From NCBI GenBank assembly GCA_034931985.1, contig JAYGHB010000003.1, positions 62,001-126,000 of the forward strand: 64,000 nucleotides of DNA, read 5' to 3'. Below are positions 45,027-54,022 of the stretch, in pieces. Source of the stretch: Halotia wernerae (GTDB lineage: Bacteria; Cyanobacteriota; Cyanobacteriia; Cyanobacteriales; Nostocaceae). A program made the position numbers and the translations under genes. Numbering within the stretch: the first letter of the stretch is position 1; every line of letters begins with the position of its first letter. The notes under the pieces are model-generated. The model was not told the DNA's origin, made no database searches, and saw only the letters and a program-made list of their open reading frames with translations.

Positions 45027-45680
45027 TATTGATCGTTTGATGATAGCCGCCGTCGGTGCGCCGGATCCTCTAAACGCCTGTAGAGAACTTATAAGACCTG
45101 GATTGATTGCTCCAGGCGGAGATCGTTGAAGCAGGAATCGCGCGACTTTGAATCGTGTGAGGTTCAATAGAGAGTTCAACTTAGCTATCCGAATGCTTGA
45201 TCTGGGTAGCTTAAATTTTAGAGACGCTGGCAGAAAACCTCTCTCCTTGTGGGAGAGGCACAAAAGCCAGCAAATCTAAAATATCAACATATTGCCAAGA
45301 AAATAAGTATATCTCAGATATGTCAAAATAAAAGATAAATACTCCCTAAAAAACTTTATAGTCTTTAGCTGTAATGCAAAAAAAACTAATATTTTTATGC
45401 ATATAGAACTAAGAAATTTGTATTTTTAGTCTATTAGATATTTGATACTTGAAATAAGTATTTGTCAAGTCATGAAAACTGTCTACTAGGCACATATACA
45501 AGATAATTTCTCAGTGCAAACTACCAGTAAAATCTGAAACAGGCGAAAAGCCTACAAAATAGGCATTATTTATTTTTATTTTTGACTTTTGTACTAAGTA
45601 CACCAGCATGGCATACCTAAGAAAGAATAAATCTTTTTGCAGATGCCTTTTGAATGTAGCCTATTAAGGGATGATAACTT
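45027..45680. other. Intergenic region with hairpin and dispersed repeat
   Basis: The first ~230 bp are less AT-rich than the rest and contain a hairpin CCTCTCTC/GGGAGAGG (45238-45258) with a CTTGT-type loop like those in the post-stop elements at 23873 and 25078. A second copy of the double-hairpin repeat lies at 45532-45569. The stretch between is very AT-rich. No coding frame is convincing. Confidence 0.45.
45532..45600. repeat. Double-hairpin repeat, copy 2
   Basis: ATCTGAAACAGGCGAAAAGC continues into CTACAAAATAGGCATT, one substitution from copy 1 at 21911 within the core. It is followed by TTTTTGACTTTTGTACTA, as in copy 1. Confidence 0.65.
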
Positions 45681-46163
45681 GTGAAGTCAAAGGAGGAAGA
45701 GCTATTAAATGGACAACAAGATGAAGCTCCTAAGCTAGATTCATCTTTGACCCAAGCATTCTTGGCAACTACAGCGCAATTACCACAACAAATTTCCCAG
45801 ACACAATTGCAACAAATTTCTCCTGCTGCTTTAGCGTATTTAGGAGATGCAATCTATGAATTGTATGTTAGGATGTTCTATCTGCTGCCATTACAGCGGA
45901 CAGATACCTATCATCATCTGGTAGTAGCACAAGTAAGAGCGGAAACCCAGGCGCTTCATTTGCGATCGCTGATCCCTCATCTCACAAAAACAGAATTAGA
46001 AATTGTCCGGCGGGGCCGTAACGCTGCCACAAAGCGCCCAAAGCGGGTTGAACCCGACATCTATCAACAGGCAACTAGTCTAGAAACTTTAATTGGCTAC
46101 CTTTATCTCACCGATTCCCAACGCTTAACCGAACTGTTGCAACAACTCCATCTAGAAAAATAG
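45681..46163 (+). CDS. mrnC: Mini-ribonuclease III
   Basis: A 160-residue protein with an RNase III catalytic domain and no double-stranded-RNA-binding domain, which processes 23S rRNA precursors. The signature LAYLGDAIYELYVRMF contains the catalytic Asp, and RRGRNAATKRPKRVEPDIYQ with ATSLETLIGYLYLT completes the family pattern. The start is GTG at 45681. The next gene, rlmB, is about 100 bp downstream and also acts on 23S rRNA, so the two probably form a ribosome-maturation unit. Confidence 0.93.
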   Translation: MKSKEEELLNGQQDEAPKLDSSLTQAFLATTAQLPQQISQTQLQQISPAALAYLGDAIYELYVRMFYLLPLQRTDTYHHLVVAQVRAETQALHLRSLIPHLTKTELEIVRRGRNAATKRPKRVEPDIYQQATSLETLIGYLYLTDSQRLTELLQQLHLEK

Positions 46164-46264
46164 TGAGCAACTCAATCTATCTCATGACAGGAAATTCAGC
46201 AGTATAGACCCGGTAAATTCTAAGGAATCTGGAAGCCCACCCATAAGCTATACCCAAAACTTAT

Positions 46265-47254
46265 ATGCAGAATAAACCAAGAAAAATCAAGACTTCTGGC
46301 GAGCCAAACCGTGGGCAACCCCTAAAAATTAAAGCTAAGCGTGTTATAGCTAATTCTATTCATAGTCCTAGCCCCAGACCCAGACACAAGGATGAAGATA
46401 GCAATTCTGCATCCGGTAGCCCACGCCAAAATCGCAATTTCTCCCATGCATCTCCATCTCCAAAACATATAATAGAAGATCGCGATCGCGATCTGATCTA
46501 CGGTCGTCATCCTGTTTTGAGTGCTTTAGAAAATCAACGAGAACTAAACCGCATTTGGGTTACTCCTCGCCTACGCTACGATCCCCGTTTTCACAATTTG
46601 ATCCTCCAAGCTAAAGACAATGGTACAGTCATTGACGAAGTAGAACCAAAGCGCCTAGACCAAATTACCAACGGTGCTAATCACCAAGGTATAGCAGCAC
46701 AAATAGCCCCCTATACCTACATTGAATTGCCAGATCTGATTGAACAGACAAAATCACTAACTGACCCTGTAATTGTAGTAGCTGATGGGATCACCGATCC
46801 CCATAATTTAGGCGCAATTATTCGCACTGCCGAAGCCATAGGCGCTCAGGGATTAGTCATACCTCAAAGAAGAGCGTCGGGAATTACCTCCACCGTCGTG
46901 AAAGTGGCAGCAGGTGCTTTAGAACATTTTACTGTCGCTAGAGTAGTTAACCTCAGCCGCGCCTTAGAAGAATTGAAAGCAGCTGGTTTTTGGATTTATG
47001 GTACCGCCGCCGCCGGTAGCGAACCCCTGCATACAGTGAAGTTCACTGGCCCTATAGTTTTGGTAATTGGCTCTGAAGGCGAAGGTCTGGGTATGTTGAC
47101 ACAACGCTCCTGTGATGTACTGGTATCAATCCCCCTGCTGGGTAAGACCCCTAGCCTGAATGCTTCAGTAGCCGCAGGTATGGCGCTTTATGAGATTTAT
47201 CGCCAACGGTCGTTAAACACGTTGTACCTAGATAAGTTACCAAAACCTCTTTAA
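46265..47254 (+). CDS. rlmB: 23S rRNA (guanosine-2'-O)-methyltransferase RlmB
   Basis: A SpoU-family knotted methyltransferase that methylates G2251 of 23S rRNA in E. coli. The C-terminal SpoU domain shows the three motifs: DPHNLGAIIRTAEA, VIGSEGEGL and IPLLGKTPSLNASVAAG. The substrate-binding domain precedes it (LIYGRHPVLSALENQRELNR). The first ~75 residues are a basic, Ser/Pro-rich extension, typical of cyanobacterial versions and plausibly RNA-binding. The ATG at 46265 is the first in frame. Confidence 0.92.
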   Translation: MQNKPRKIKTSGEPNRGQPLKIKAKRVIANSIHSPSPRPRHKDEDSNSASGSPRQNRNFSHASPSPKHIIEDRDRDLIYGRHPVLSALENQRELNRIWVTPRLRYDPRFHNLILQAKDNGTVIDEVEPKRLDQITNGANHQGIAAQIAPYTYIELPDLIEQTKSLTDPVIVVADGITDPHNLGAIIRTAEAIGAQGLVIPQRRASGITSTVVKVAAGALEHFTVARVVNLSRALEELKAAGFWIYGTAAAGSEPLHTVKFTGPIVLVIGSEGEGLGMLTQRSCDVLVSIPLLGKTPSLNASVAAGMALYEIYRQRSLNTLYLDKLPKPL

Positions 47255-47342
47255 AAATTAAGAGGAAAAGAGTATAAAGAAATGTAAAAGTAAAATATCG
47301 TTGTTTAAAATTCAGTACCACATTGATAAATCAGCAACAACC

Positions 47343-47645
47343 ATGAAAACAATTTGGGATAACCTGAAAGAATCTTTAATTAGCACATTTAACAGTCTTG
47401 GCTTGGCTTGGTGGGTGGAAATAGTAACGCAAAATCCGCGTTGCACCTACTACTTTGGACCATTTCTTAGTTCTACTGATGCCAAAATGGCACTCAAAGG
47501 CTATGTAGAAGACTTAGAAGTAGAAGGCGCACAGGGAATACTGGTAAATGTGAAGCGCTGCAAACCAGGTAATCTAACAATTGCTGAAGACTTGGGGGAA
47601 AGGATTGACCGCAAAGTAAAGCCTGTCTTTAGCGGTCTGATGTAA
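47343..47645 (+). CDS. DUF1816 protein
   Basis: A 100-residue cyanobacterial protein starting MKTIWDNLKESLISTFNSLG at ATG 47343; upstream codons to a TTG at 47301 lack family match. The core WWVEIVTQNPRCTYYFGPF and the KRCKPGNLTI segment resemble DUF1816, a small domain sometimes found with CpcD-like phycobilisome linkers. Function unknown. It lies 88 bp after rlmB on the same strand. Confidence 0.75.
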   Translation: MKTIWDNLKESLISTFNSLGLAWWVEIVTQNPRCTYYFGPFLSSTDAKMALKGYVEDLEVEGAQGILVNVKRCKPGNLTIAEDLGERIDRKVKPVFSGLM

Positions 47646-47814
47646 GTAAGGCAAGAGAGTCAAACAAGAGGCAGGGAGGGGAGCAGGGAGCAGAGGAAAT
47701 AATTCCTAGATTCTCTTGTAGTAAGAGCTTTAGCCCTGCTTTTATGCAACTTAAATGCTCATTAGTTACTCCCTTGCTTCTTTTGATGCTCCTAAATTCA
47801 TTTATGGGGATGTT

Positions 47815-47850
47815 AGTTTTTAATTTTTAATTCCCCGTAGGGTGTTGACC
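47815..47850. repeat. Repeat spanning the stop codon of the hydrolase gene
   Basis: On the leftward strand TCAACACCCTACGGGGAATT followed by an AAAAATT-rich tail, matching the repeat at the end of moaE (8322-8374). Confidence 0.6.
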
Positions 47851-48684
47851 AACTATCTGCGGATGCGCTGCTAGCCAACGGTCAATATCTCCTAATACCT
47901 GCTGGGGAATCTCCCACGGAAAAAGATGGGCTGTGTTGGGATAACAATGCCACTGGCTATTTTGAAGATGTCGAGCAGTTTCTAAACTAGATTCAGCTGT
48001 GATGTGACGGTCTTGATCACCAGCAAGTACCAAACTGGGACAGTGAATTTGCTGTATTTCTGTAAGTCTGTTGTAACCAGATCGTAGGGCTGTGGAAAGG
48101 GCAGAAGTTGCAGTAGTGGAGGTTTGCAAATAAGCCTGTACTGCCTCTCTGGCGATGTAGCCATAAGCCGCGGGTGTATGTTGTTGGATTAGGTAACGAA
48201 AAAGCGATCGCTTGCCAAAAGTTTCTATATTCCACTGCCAACTCGGTTGAATAACATTCAATAAGGCGGCAACGCCAGTGTAAATATTATCCTGTAAACT
48301 AATTGGGGGATGATTCCCACGGGGTCTAGCCGCTGTAGCTATCAAAATTAGACCAGTCACACGCTGAGGCAGACGCAATGCCAATTCCATCGCTAAAATA
48401 CCCCCAAGCGACCATCCTAGTAATAGGCATTTTTCAACCTCAAAGCGGTCTAGCAGCGCCTCTAAGTCGGTCAAATGGTCATACACCTCAAATTTGCCCT
48501 TAAAGCGACTTTTGCCATAACCGCGCAAGTCTGGGGCAAAAGTTTTGTAGTGCTTTGATAAGTGATTGGTAAAAACCGAAAGATTACGACCAGAACCAGG
48601 ATGACCGTGTATCCCTAAAATGGGGAATCCTTGACCTTGGACATAGACATTCAAGTTGGCAGCTTTCGTAGAAGGATAAGGCAT
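47827..48684 (-). CDS. Alpha/beta-fold hydrolase
   Basis: A 285-residue cytosolic hydrolase. Oxyanion motif GIHGHPGSGRN, nucleophile elbow LLLGWSLGGILAME (Ser92), acid in AGDQDRHIT and catalytic His in YPNTAHLFPWE. The relation to haloperoxidase/epoxide-hydrolase-type enzymes is close, but the substrate is not predictable. The last residues (HPTGN-stop) come from a repeat element shared with moaE. The ATG at 48682-48684 is the first start. Confidence 0.85.
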   Translation of the reverse strand: MPYPSTKAANLNVYVQGQGFPILGIHGHPGSGRNLSVFTNHLSKHYKTFAPDLRGYGKSRFKGKFEVYDHLTDLEALLDRFEVEKCLLLGWSLGGILAMELALRLPQRVTGLILIATAARPRGNHPPISLQDNIYTGVAALLNVIQPSWQWNIETFGKRSLFRYLIQQHTPAAYGYIAREAVQAYLQTSTTATSALSTALRSGYNRLTEIQQIHCPSLVLAGDQDRHITAESSLETARHLQNSQWHCYPNTAHLFPWEIPQQVLGDIDRWLAAHPQIVGQHPTGN

Positions 48685-48774
48685 GATCTGAGGTTTTTTG
48701 AAGACTTATGCGATCGCAGCTGTTGGTAATCAGTCATAAATCACTAAATTCCTAACAGACCCACAGCACAACAA

Positions 48775-49410
48775 TTATAATTTTTCTATATATCCTCCAG
48801 CATAGGTAATCACACACATCTGCCTGTATGTGCTGTGAATACCAAAAGCCACTCCTGCGACTTTAAAAGCTGGGTTAAAAATGTTGTGACGATGACCGCG
48901 TGACGGCACTCCATCATCAATAATTAACTGCATGACAATATCTTGGGCTGTACTGGAACCATAGCTGATGTTTTCGCCAGCAGTAGTTTCCCATTTGCCA
49001 TAGCGGCTAATCCGAGTAAAGGGATCACTGCCATCACTGCCATGATGACCTGTAGTTCCTTTTGCACCTTGGTCTTTGACGTGATCTCTAGCACCCAAAG
49101 ACATACCTGGGGATAAGCTTAATGCTGCCACAGGACGAGCTGATTTGAGAAAGGCGATCGCCTCATCAACTGCTTTTGTCCCTTCTTGAGTTTGTAAATA
49201 AACAAAGTCAGAGATTTTGACTTTTTTGCCTTGGAAGCGCTTTCTATAATTTTCCAAAATTGGGAGATATGCAGCAGGATTTGTCCGCACTTGATTCGTT
49301 TCTGCGATCGCCTGTTGTTCTAACACTGAGATAGTATTTTTCTGTGCTAATTTATCAGTACCTTTTTCAGTTATTTCCGGCCAAAATTTCCAAAATTGTA
49401 GTTTTTGCAT
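48775..49410 (-). CDS. CAP-domain (SCP/PR1-like) protein, copy 1
   Basis: About 211 residues from the ATG ending at 49410 (a GTG four codons upstream is also possible). The CAP domain covers about residues 40-208: LEQQAIAETNQVRTNPAAYL, GTTGHHGSDGSDPFTRISRY, TAGENISYG and SRGHRHNIFNPAFKVAGVAF, with the usual His and Glu pair of the CAP cavity. Unlike the neighbouring paralog it has no clear signal peptide; the N-terminus is MQKLQFWKFWPEITEK. The gene pair looks like a tandem duplication. Confidence 0.85.
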   Translation of the reverse strand: MQKLQFWKFWPEITEKGTDKLAQKNTISVLEQQAIAETNQVRTNPAAYLPILENYRKRFQGKKVKISDFVYLQTQEGTKAVDEAIAFLKSARPVAALSLSPGMSLGARDHVKDQGAKGTTGHHGSDGSDPFTRISRYGKWETTAGENISYGSSTAQDIVMQLIIDDGVPSRGHRHNIFNPAFKVAGVAFGIHSTYRQMCVITYAGGYIEKL

Positions 49411-49720
49411 CAAAAATCTCACAGCTTAGGAGCGAAAAATCACTATACATAGCAGGGGACAGCTTTGAAAGTCCTTTATTGTCCGGGTTGTATGATCAGT
49501 TTATGTCCTAATACCATTTCACGAAATTATTGATACAAATTACTTTTCTTACTCCCCCTGCCTCCCCTGCTACCCCTGCTCCCCCTGCTTGCCCAAATGT
49601 ATCAACTTTAAAGTGAAACGGTATAACCTGCTTGGTAATAGCTATATTTAGCTCCACAAGGTGAGTCAAAGTTTTCGGAAAGCGTTACCCCATTCCCCAT
49701 GCCCTTGTGGGTGGAGTTTT
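49411..49720. other. Intergenic region with C-rich heptamer repeats
   Basis: A 310-bp spacer between the two CAP genes. It contains a CCCCCTGCCTCCCCTGCTAC-type array (about 49554-49592) and, next to the stop of CAP gene 2, CCCTTGTGGGTGGAG, related to the post-stop hairpins at 23899 and 25104. No coding frame is convincing. Confidence 0.45.
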
Positions 49721-50425
49721 TTATCTTTCTTGATATCCACCCGCGTAAGTAATCACACAGATTGTTCTATAAACTTTGTGAGTTCCGTAAGCAACGCCAG
49801 CGACTTTGAAAGCACTGTTAAAGATATTTTTTCGATGGCCGCGTGACGGTACTCCATCATCAATAATTAATTGCATAACAATATCTTGGGCAGTGTTTGG
49901 CCCGTAACTGATATTTTCGCCAGCAGTGGTTTGCCATTTACCATAACGGTTGATGCGATTAAAGGGATCGCTGCCATCACTGCCATAGTGGCCTGTTGTA
50001 CCTTTTGTCCCTTGGTCTTTGACATGATCTTTAGCACCCAAAGACATACCCTTAGATGTATTTAATGCACCTACAGGACGGACTGATCTCAGAAAGGCGA
50101 TCGCCTCATTAACTGGTTTTACACCTTCTTGAGTTACCAAATAGTTAGTACTAGATAATTTGACGTGCTTGCCTTGAAAGCGCTTTTTATAATTTTCAAG
50201 GATGGGGATGTATGCTTTAGGATTTGTCCGTACCTTGGTCATTTCTGCTATCACCTCTTGTTCTAACGGTGAAAGGTAACTTGCCTTTGCCAACAAAGTC
50301 GGACTGGCTGTTTGGATTGTGTTCAGGGTAGGTTTTGCTAAAGACGAGTTAGGTTGCAGAATTTGATAAGAACAATTGGCTAATAGCGTGCTAAGGATAA
50401 CCACGCAAATTTTTATGGGGCGCAT
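49721..50425 (-). CDS. CAP-domain (SCP/PR1-like) secreted protein, copy 2
   Basis: A 234-residue paralog of the gene at 48775, with the same motif order: LEQEVIAEMTKVRTNPKAYI, GTTGHYGSDGSDPFNRINRY, TAGENISYG and SRGHRKNIFNSAFKVAGVAY. It differs in having a signal peptide (ICVVILSTLLANCSYQI); the LANC site resembles a lipobox but has Asn at -1, so simple secretion is as likely as lipidation. Bacterial CAP proteins are extracellular; their activity is mostly unknown. Confidence 0.88.
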   Translation of the reverse strand: MRPIKICVVILSTLLANCSYQILQPNSSLAKPTLNTIQTASPTLLAKASYLSPLEQEVIAEMTKVRTNPKAYIPILENYKKRFQGKHVKLSSTNYLVTQEGVKPVNEAIAFLRSVRPVGALNTSKGMSLGAKDHVKDQGTKGTTGHYGSDGSDPFNRINRYGKWQTTAGENISYGPNTAQDIVMQLIIDDGVPSRGHRKNIFNSAFKVAGVAYGTHKVYRTICVITYAGGYQER

Positions 50426-50976
50426 TAGTTACCTCACAAGTTGACACGTAGATGTTTATTTGGTTAACTTAGATGCACCAAAGCCTTGAAATCTTTATTT
50501 ACGCTCCTATTAGATACGAGCGACTAAAATACTAACCTAAAATTGTTGTAGCATTAGTAACTAGCAAACGTAAAGGCTTGTTTGTTTAAATACGTATAAT
50601 TTGCTTCTATTTTTTATATAAAAAGCCGTATCAGGAAATACCAAAAAATAAGTTCTCCGATATTTGTAGCGACTATGCTTAAAAATCGAGCGATCGCAGA
50701 CAGAAAAAGTAAGTATCTTGAAGAGAAGCGTATTGACAGCTTGATTTAACATCAATGGGCATTGCTGTTGCCCTACTGTATTATGAAAAAGACAAAGCTA
50801 TTACGATCATCGGGAGGTTTTTTCCACTTCGGGAGATCCAAAAAATAAATCGTCTCTAAAAAACAGGTATATAAGCCTAATAAAATATCTGAGAAAGCTT
50901 TATTGTTTGGAAGTCACTGAAAACTCAGGAATTAGTACTTATCTGCTCACTCAGGAATCAGGACTTAAAACTCTCT
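50426..50976. other. Intergenic region upstream of the Ser/Thr kinase
   Basis: A 551-bp divergent spacer with promoter regions presumably for both neighbours. A HIP1 GCGATCGC lies at 50691-50698. No repeat, terminator or convincing frame was found. Confidence 0.4.
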
Positions 50977-52617
50977 ATGTTAACAGGCACAATTTTGCAG
51001 GGTGGAAAGTATACCCTAATCCAAGAAATAGGGCGCGGTGGCTTTGGCATTACGTTTAAGGCTACTCATCACTACTTAGGTCAGGATGTAGTGATGAAAA
51101 CCATTAATGAAAGGCTACGACAACATCCTGATTTTGCCAAGTTTGAGCGCCAATTCCAAGATGAAGCCAGACGATTAGCAACTTGTATCCATCCAAATAT
51201 TGTCCGGGTTAGCGACTTTTTTGTTGAAGATGGATTACCTTATATGGTGATGGAATACATTCCTGGCGAAACCTTGGGAAATGCTTTCGTCTTGCCAGCT
51301 ATACCTTTGCCAGAAGCAACAGCAATTCACTACATCCGTCAAATCGGAGCAGCATTACAGGTAGTACATAACAATGGCTTGCTACACCGGGATGTCAAAC
51401 CGGATAATATCATCCTCCGCCAAGGAACCCAAGAAGTAGTACTAATTGATTTTGGCATTGCTAGAGAATTTAACGGTAGTGTGAGGCAAACTCATACTGG
51501 TATGGTTTCTGAGGGCTATTCTCCACTGGAACAGTATTTAACCCAAGCACCGCGCACACCCGCCACAGATGTTTATGGCTTGGCAGCAACATTATATACT
51601 TTGTTGACAGCACAAGTTCCACTGCCAGCCTTGTTGCGTGATCGCGAAAAAATGTCCTCTCCCCGCGAACTCCAACCCCATCTGAGTGCAGCAGTCAATC
51701 AAGCCGTCATGCGTGGTATGGCTGTAGACTCTCGCTTTCGCCCGACGACTGTCGCCGAATGGCTGCAATTACTACCTGGAGCTGGACTTAATGTCACACC
51801 TCAAGTTGTACCTACTAACTCAGTGGCAACTATCAATTTATCTGCCCAGCAGCAACGAAAAAATTTATCTATAAGAAATCTACCCAGTCATATTAAAGGG
51901 AAATCACAGCCGAAAAATTCAACATCAGTTGGCAAGAAACTAGGAAAGTCTCAGGTATTCATGGGTATAGGTGTAGCTCTTGTTGCTGCGGTAGCAGGTT
52001 TTGGCATTACTACATTGTTTTCTCGTTCTGGGCCACAGTCACCCTCAAAAACTTTGTTTGAACAGCGCCAGATAGAGTCTGTTGAACAAAAACCTACCAT
52101 TGATTTCACACCCCTACCCGGTCAAGACAATAAAACTACACAAGATACTCAAACTGTTTCCCCAAATGAATCTGCGTCCACTTCAACTTCTAGGCGGCGC
52201 AGACGTAATCTTTCCGGGAGACAAGAAGAATCTACAAGTAGCAGCAATTCTACAGAAAAATCATCACAATCTAATTCAGGAGAATCGGTAAGCGGTAATT
52301 CTAACCAACCCTCAGTTTCTCCTACACCATCATTAGTAGACAGACTACGGGCAATTCGTTCCTCTCGTCGTGCTTCCCCTGCACCATCATCAGAAAATAC
52401 TTCACCCTCTTCTAATCAAGAATCTACCTCACCCCAACCTGTAAGGCAATCAAAGCCTGTAATCATACCATCATCACCACCTGCGGAATCAAAACGGTCA
52501 GATCCTCCAGCTGTGGTAGTACCAACCTTAGAGATGAAGAAAAATTCTTCTTCTGCTGATATTCAAACCCAAAAGTATGAGAAACTCCAAGAAAAGCTGC
52601 AAGAAAATAGCAGTTAA
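50977..52617 (+). CDS. Membrane-anchored Hanks-type Ser/Thr protein kinase
   Basis: A 546-residue kinase. Catalytic domain about 1-270: glycine loop IGRGGFGITFKA, Lys in VVMKTI, catalytic LLHRDVKPDNIIL (near residue 138), DFGIARE and SEGYSPLEQY. One transmembrane helix at about 326-349 (FMGIGVALVAAVAGFGITTL) puts the kinase inside and a low-complexity Ser/Pro/Thr-rich tail of about 195 residues outside. No recognisable sensor domain. The tail, rich in Ser and charged residues, may bind the cell wall or be disordered. Confidence 0.92.
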   Translation: MLTGTILQGGKYTLIQEIGRGGFGITFKATHHYLGQDVVMKTINERLRQHPDFAKFERQFQDEARRLATCIHPNIVRVSDFFVEDGLPYMVMEYIPGETLGNAFVLPAIPLPEATAIHYIRQIGAALQVVHNNGLLHRDVKPDNIILRQGTQEVVLIDFGIAREFNGSVRQTHTGMVSEGYSPLEQYLTQAPRTPATDVYGLAATLYTLLTAQVPLPALLRDREKMSSPRELQPHLSAAVNQAVMRGMAVDSRFRPTTVAEWLQLLPGAGLNVTPQVVPTNSVATINLSAQQQRKNLSIRNLPSHIKGKSQPKNSTSVGKKLGKSQVFMGIGVALVAAVAGFGITTLFSRSGPQSPSKTLFEQRQIESVEQKPTIDFTPLPGQDNKTTQDTQTVSPNESASTSTSRRRRRNLSGRQEESTSSSNSTEKSSQSNSGESVSGNSNQPSVSPTPSLVDRLRAIRSSRRASPAPSSENTSPSSNQESTSPQPVRQSKPVIIPSSPPAESKRSDPPAVVVPTLEMKKNSSSADIQTQKYEKLQEKLQENSS

Positions 52618-52777
52618 TTTGAGATGATCATTTCTAAGCTGTGAATGCGATCGCAATATTCCACAGATGTTGCAAAAATATATGAAAATATGATGAAGAT
52701 TATCTGAGTAATTAAGTAGATGTGAGTAAAAAAGTTATTCTCTTAAAGGAATCTTTATATTCACCAAACCTGACTCG

Positions 52778-54022
52778 ATGATCAGAAGTCAAACTAATTC
52801 ATTACTAGAATCACCATTCGGTAATTTACAAATTTCTGAGTTACCGCCTACTAGTGTGAGTGTTATTGGTCAAGCCATCCAGTTTTCTTTGGTTATTCCT
52901 ACTTACAAAGAGAGTGACAATATCAAGAATGTTGTCACTAGATTAAGCCAAATACTAGACGAGTTTATCCCAGGAGATTACGAGCTAATTATAGTAGACG
53001 ACGATAGTCCAGATCAGACCTGGGAAGTTGCACTATCTTTGATACCAGAATATCCACAATTACGAGTGATACGCCGTCAGCAGGAGAGGGGACTGTCTAC
53101 TGCTGTAATTCGCGGGTGGCAAGTCGCAAGAGGAAGTATTCTAGGGGTAATTGATGGAGATTTGCAGCATCCACCTCATGTGCTGCAAGAACTTTTGCGT
53201 GAAATTCAAAAAGGAGCAGATTTAGCAGTAGCCAGCCGTAATGTAGAAGGAGGCGGCGTGAGTAGCTGGAGTTTTGTCCGGCGTTTCTTGTCTCGTGGAG
53301 CGCAATTGTTGGGATTAGTTATCCTTCCGAGGGTATTGAGTCGAGTTTCTGACCCCATGAGTGGTTATTTTCTGGTACGTCGCAATGCGATCGCAAATGT
53401 CACCTTCAACCCTGTAGGATACAAAATTCTGTTGGAAGTAATCGGGCGGGGTAAGGTAAACCAGATTGCAGAAGCGGGTTATGTGTTCTGTGAGCGTCAA
53501 GAGGGTGAGAGCAAAGTTACTTGGAAACAATATGTAGATTACATACACCACTTAGTGCGGTTGCGACACTCAACAGGGCGACTAGCAAAAGTTAGTCAAC
53601 GCATCAGTTTTCCTATTGGTCGATTTGTCCGATTTGGTTTAGTAGGGCTGAGCGGGGTATTTGTAGATATGGTGCTACTTTACTTACTAAGCGATCCGAC
53701 AACACTTGGTTGGCCTTTAACACGGAGTAAAATCTTGGCATCGGAAATTGCAATTTTCAATAATTTTCTGTGGAATGATGCTTGGACGTTTGCAGATGTT
53801 ACTATGCATCAACAGCAATGGCATCAACGATTAAAGCGATTTGTGAAATTCAATCTTATTTGCCTGGCTGGATTAGTGTTGAATGTATTGGTCTTGAATC
53901 TAGTATTTAATTTTGTAATTCACAATCGCTACATTGCCAACTTGATTGCGATCGCATTTGCTACCGTTTGGAATTTCTGGGTTAATTTGAAACTTAGTTG
54001 GCGGGTGACACAAGTGAAATAA
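52778..54022 (+). CDS. GT2 glycosyltransferase fused to a GtrA membrane domain
   Basis: A 414-residue protein: a dolichol-phosphate-mannose-synthase-like GT2 domain (about 30-260; acidic motifs IIVDDDSPDQT near residue 72 and IDGDLQHPPH) and a GtrA domain of four helices (about 285-410, starting GRFVRFGLVGLSGVFVDM). Such fusions make polyprenyl-phosphate sugars in the cytoplasm and may help flip them for exported glycan synthesis; the GT39 enzyme at 26879 would be a user of such donors, though far away. The ATG at 52778 is the first start. Confidence 0.9.
   Translation: MIRSQTNSLLESPFGNLQISELPPTSVSVIGQAIQFSLVIPTYKESDNIKNVVTRLSQILDEFIPGDYELIIVDDDSPDQTWEVALSLIPEYPQLRVIRRQQERGLSTAVIRGWQVARGSILGVIDGDLQHPPHVLQELLREIQKGADLAVASRNVEGGGVSSWSFVRRFLSRGAQLLGLVILPRVLSRVSDPMSGYFLVRRNAIANVTFNPVGYKILLEVIGRGKVNQIAEAGYVFCERQEGESKVTWKQYVDYIHHLVRLRHSTGRLAKVSQRISFPIGRFVRFGLVGLSGVFVDMVLLYLLSDPTTLGWPLTRSKILASEIAIFNNFLWNDAWTFADVTMHQQQWHQRLKRFVKFNLICLAGLVLNVLVLNLVFNFVIHNRYIANLIAIAFATVWNFWVNLKLSWRVTQVK

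Noticed and set aside
45009..45263. 84-codon leftward frame after the STAS gene
   Set aside because: It overlaps the STAS gene end and a repeat hairpin; no family match.
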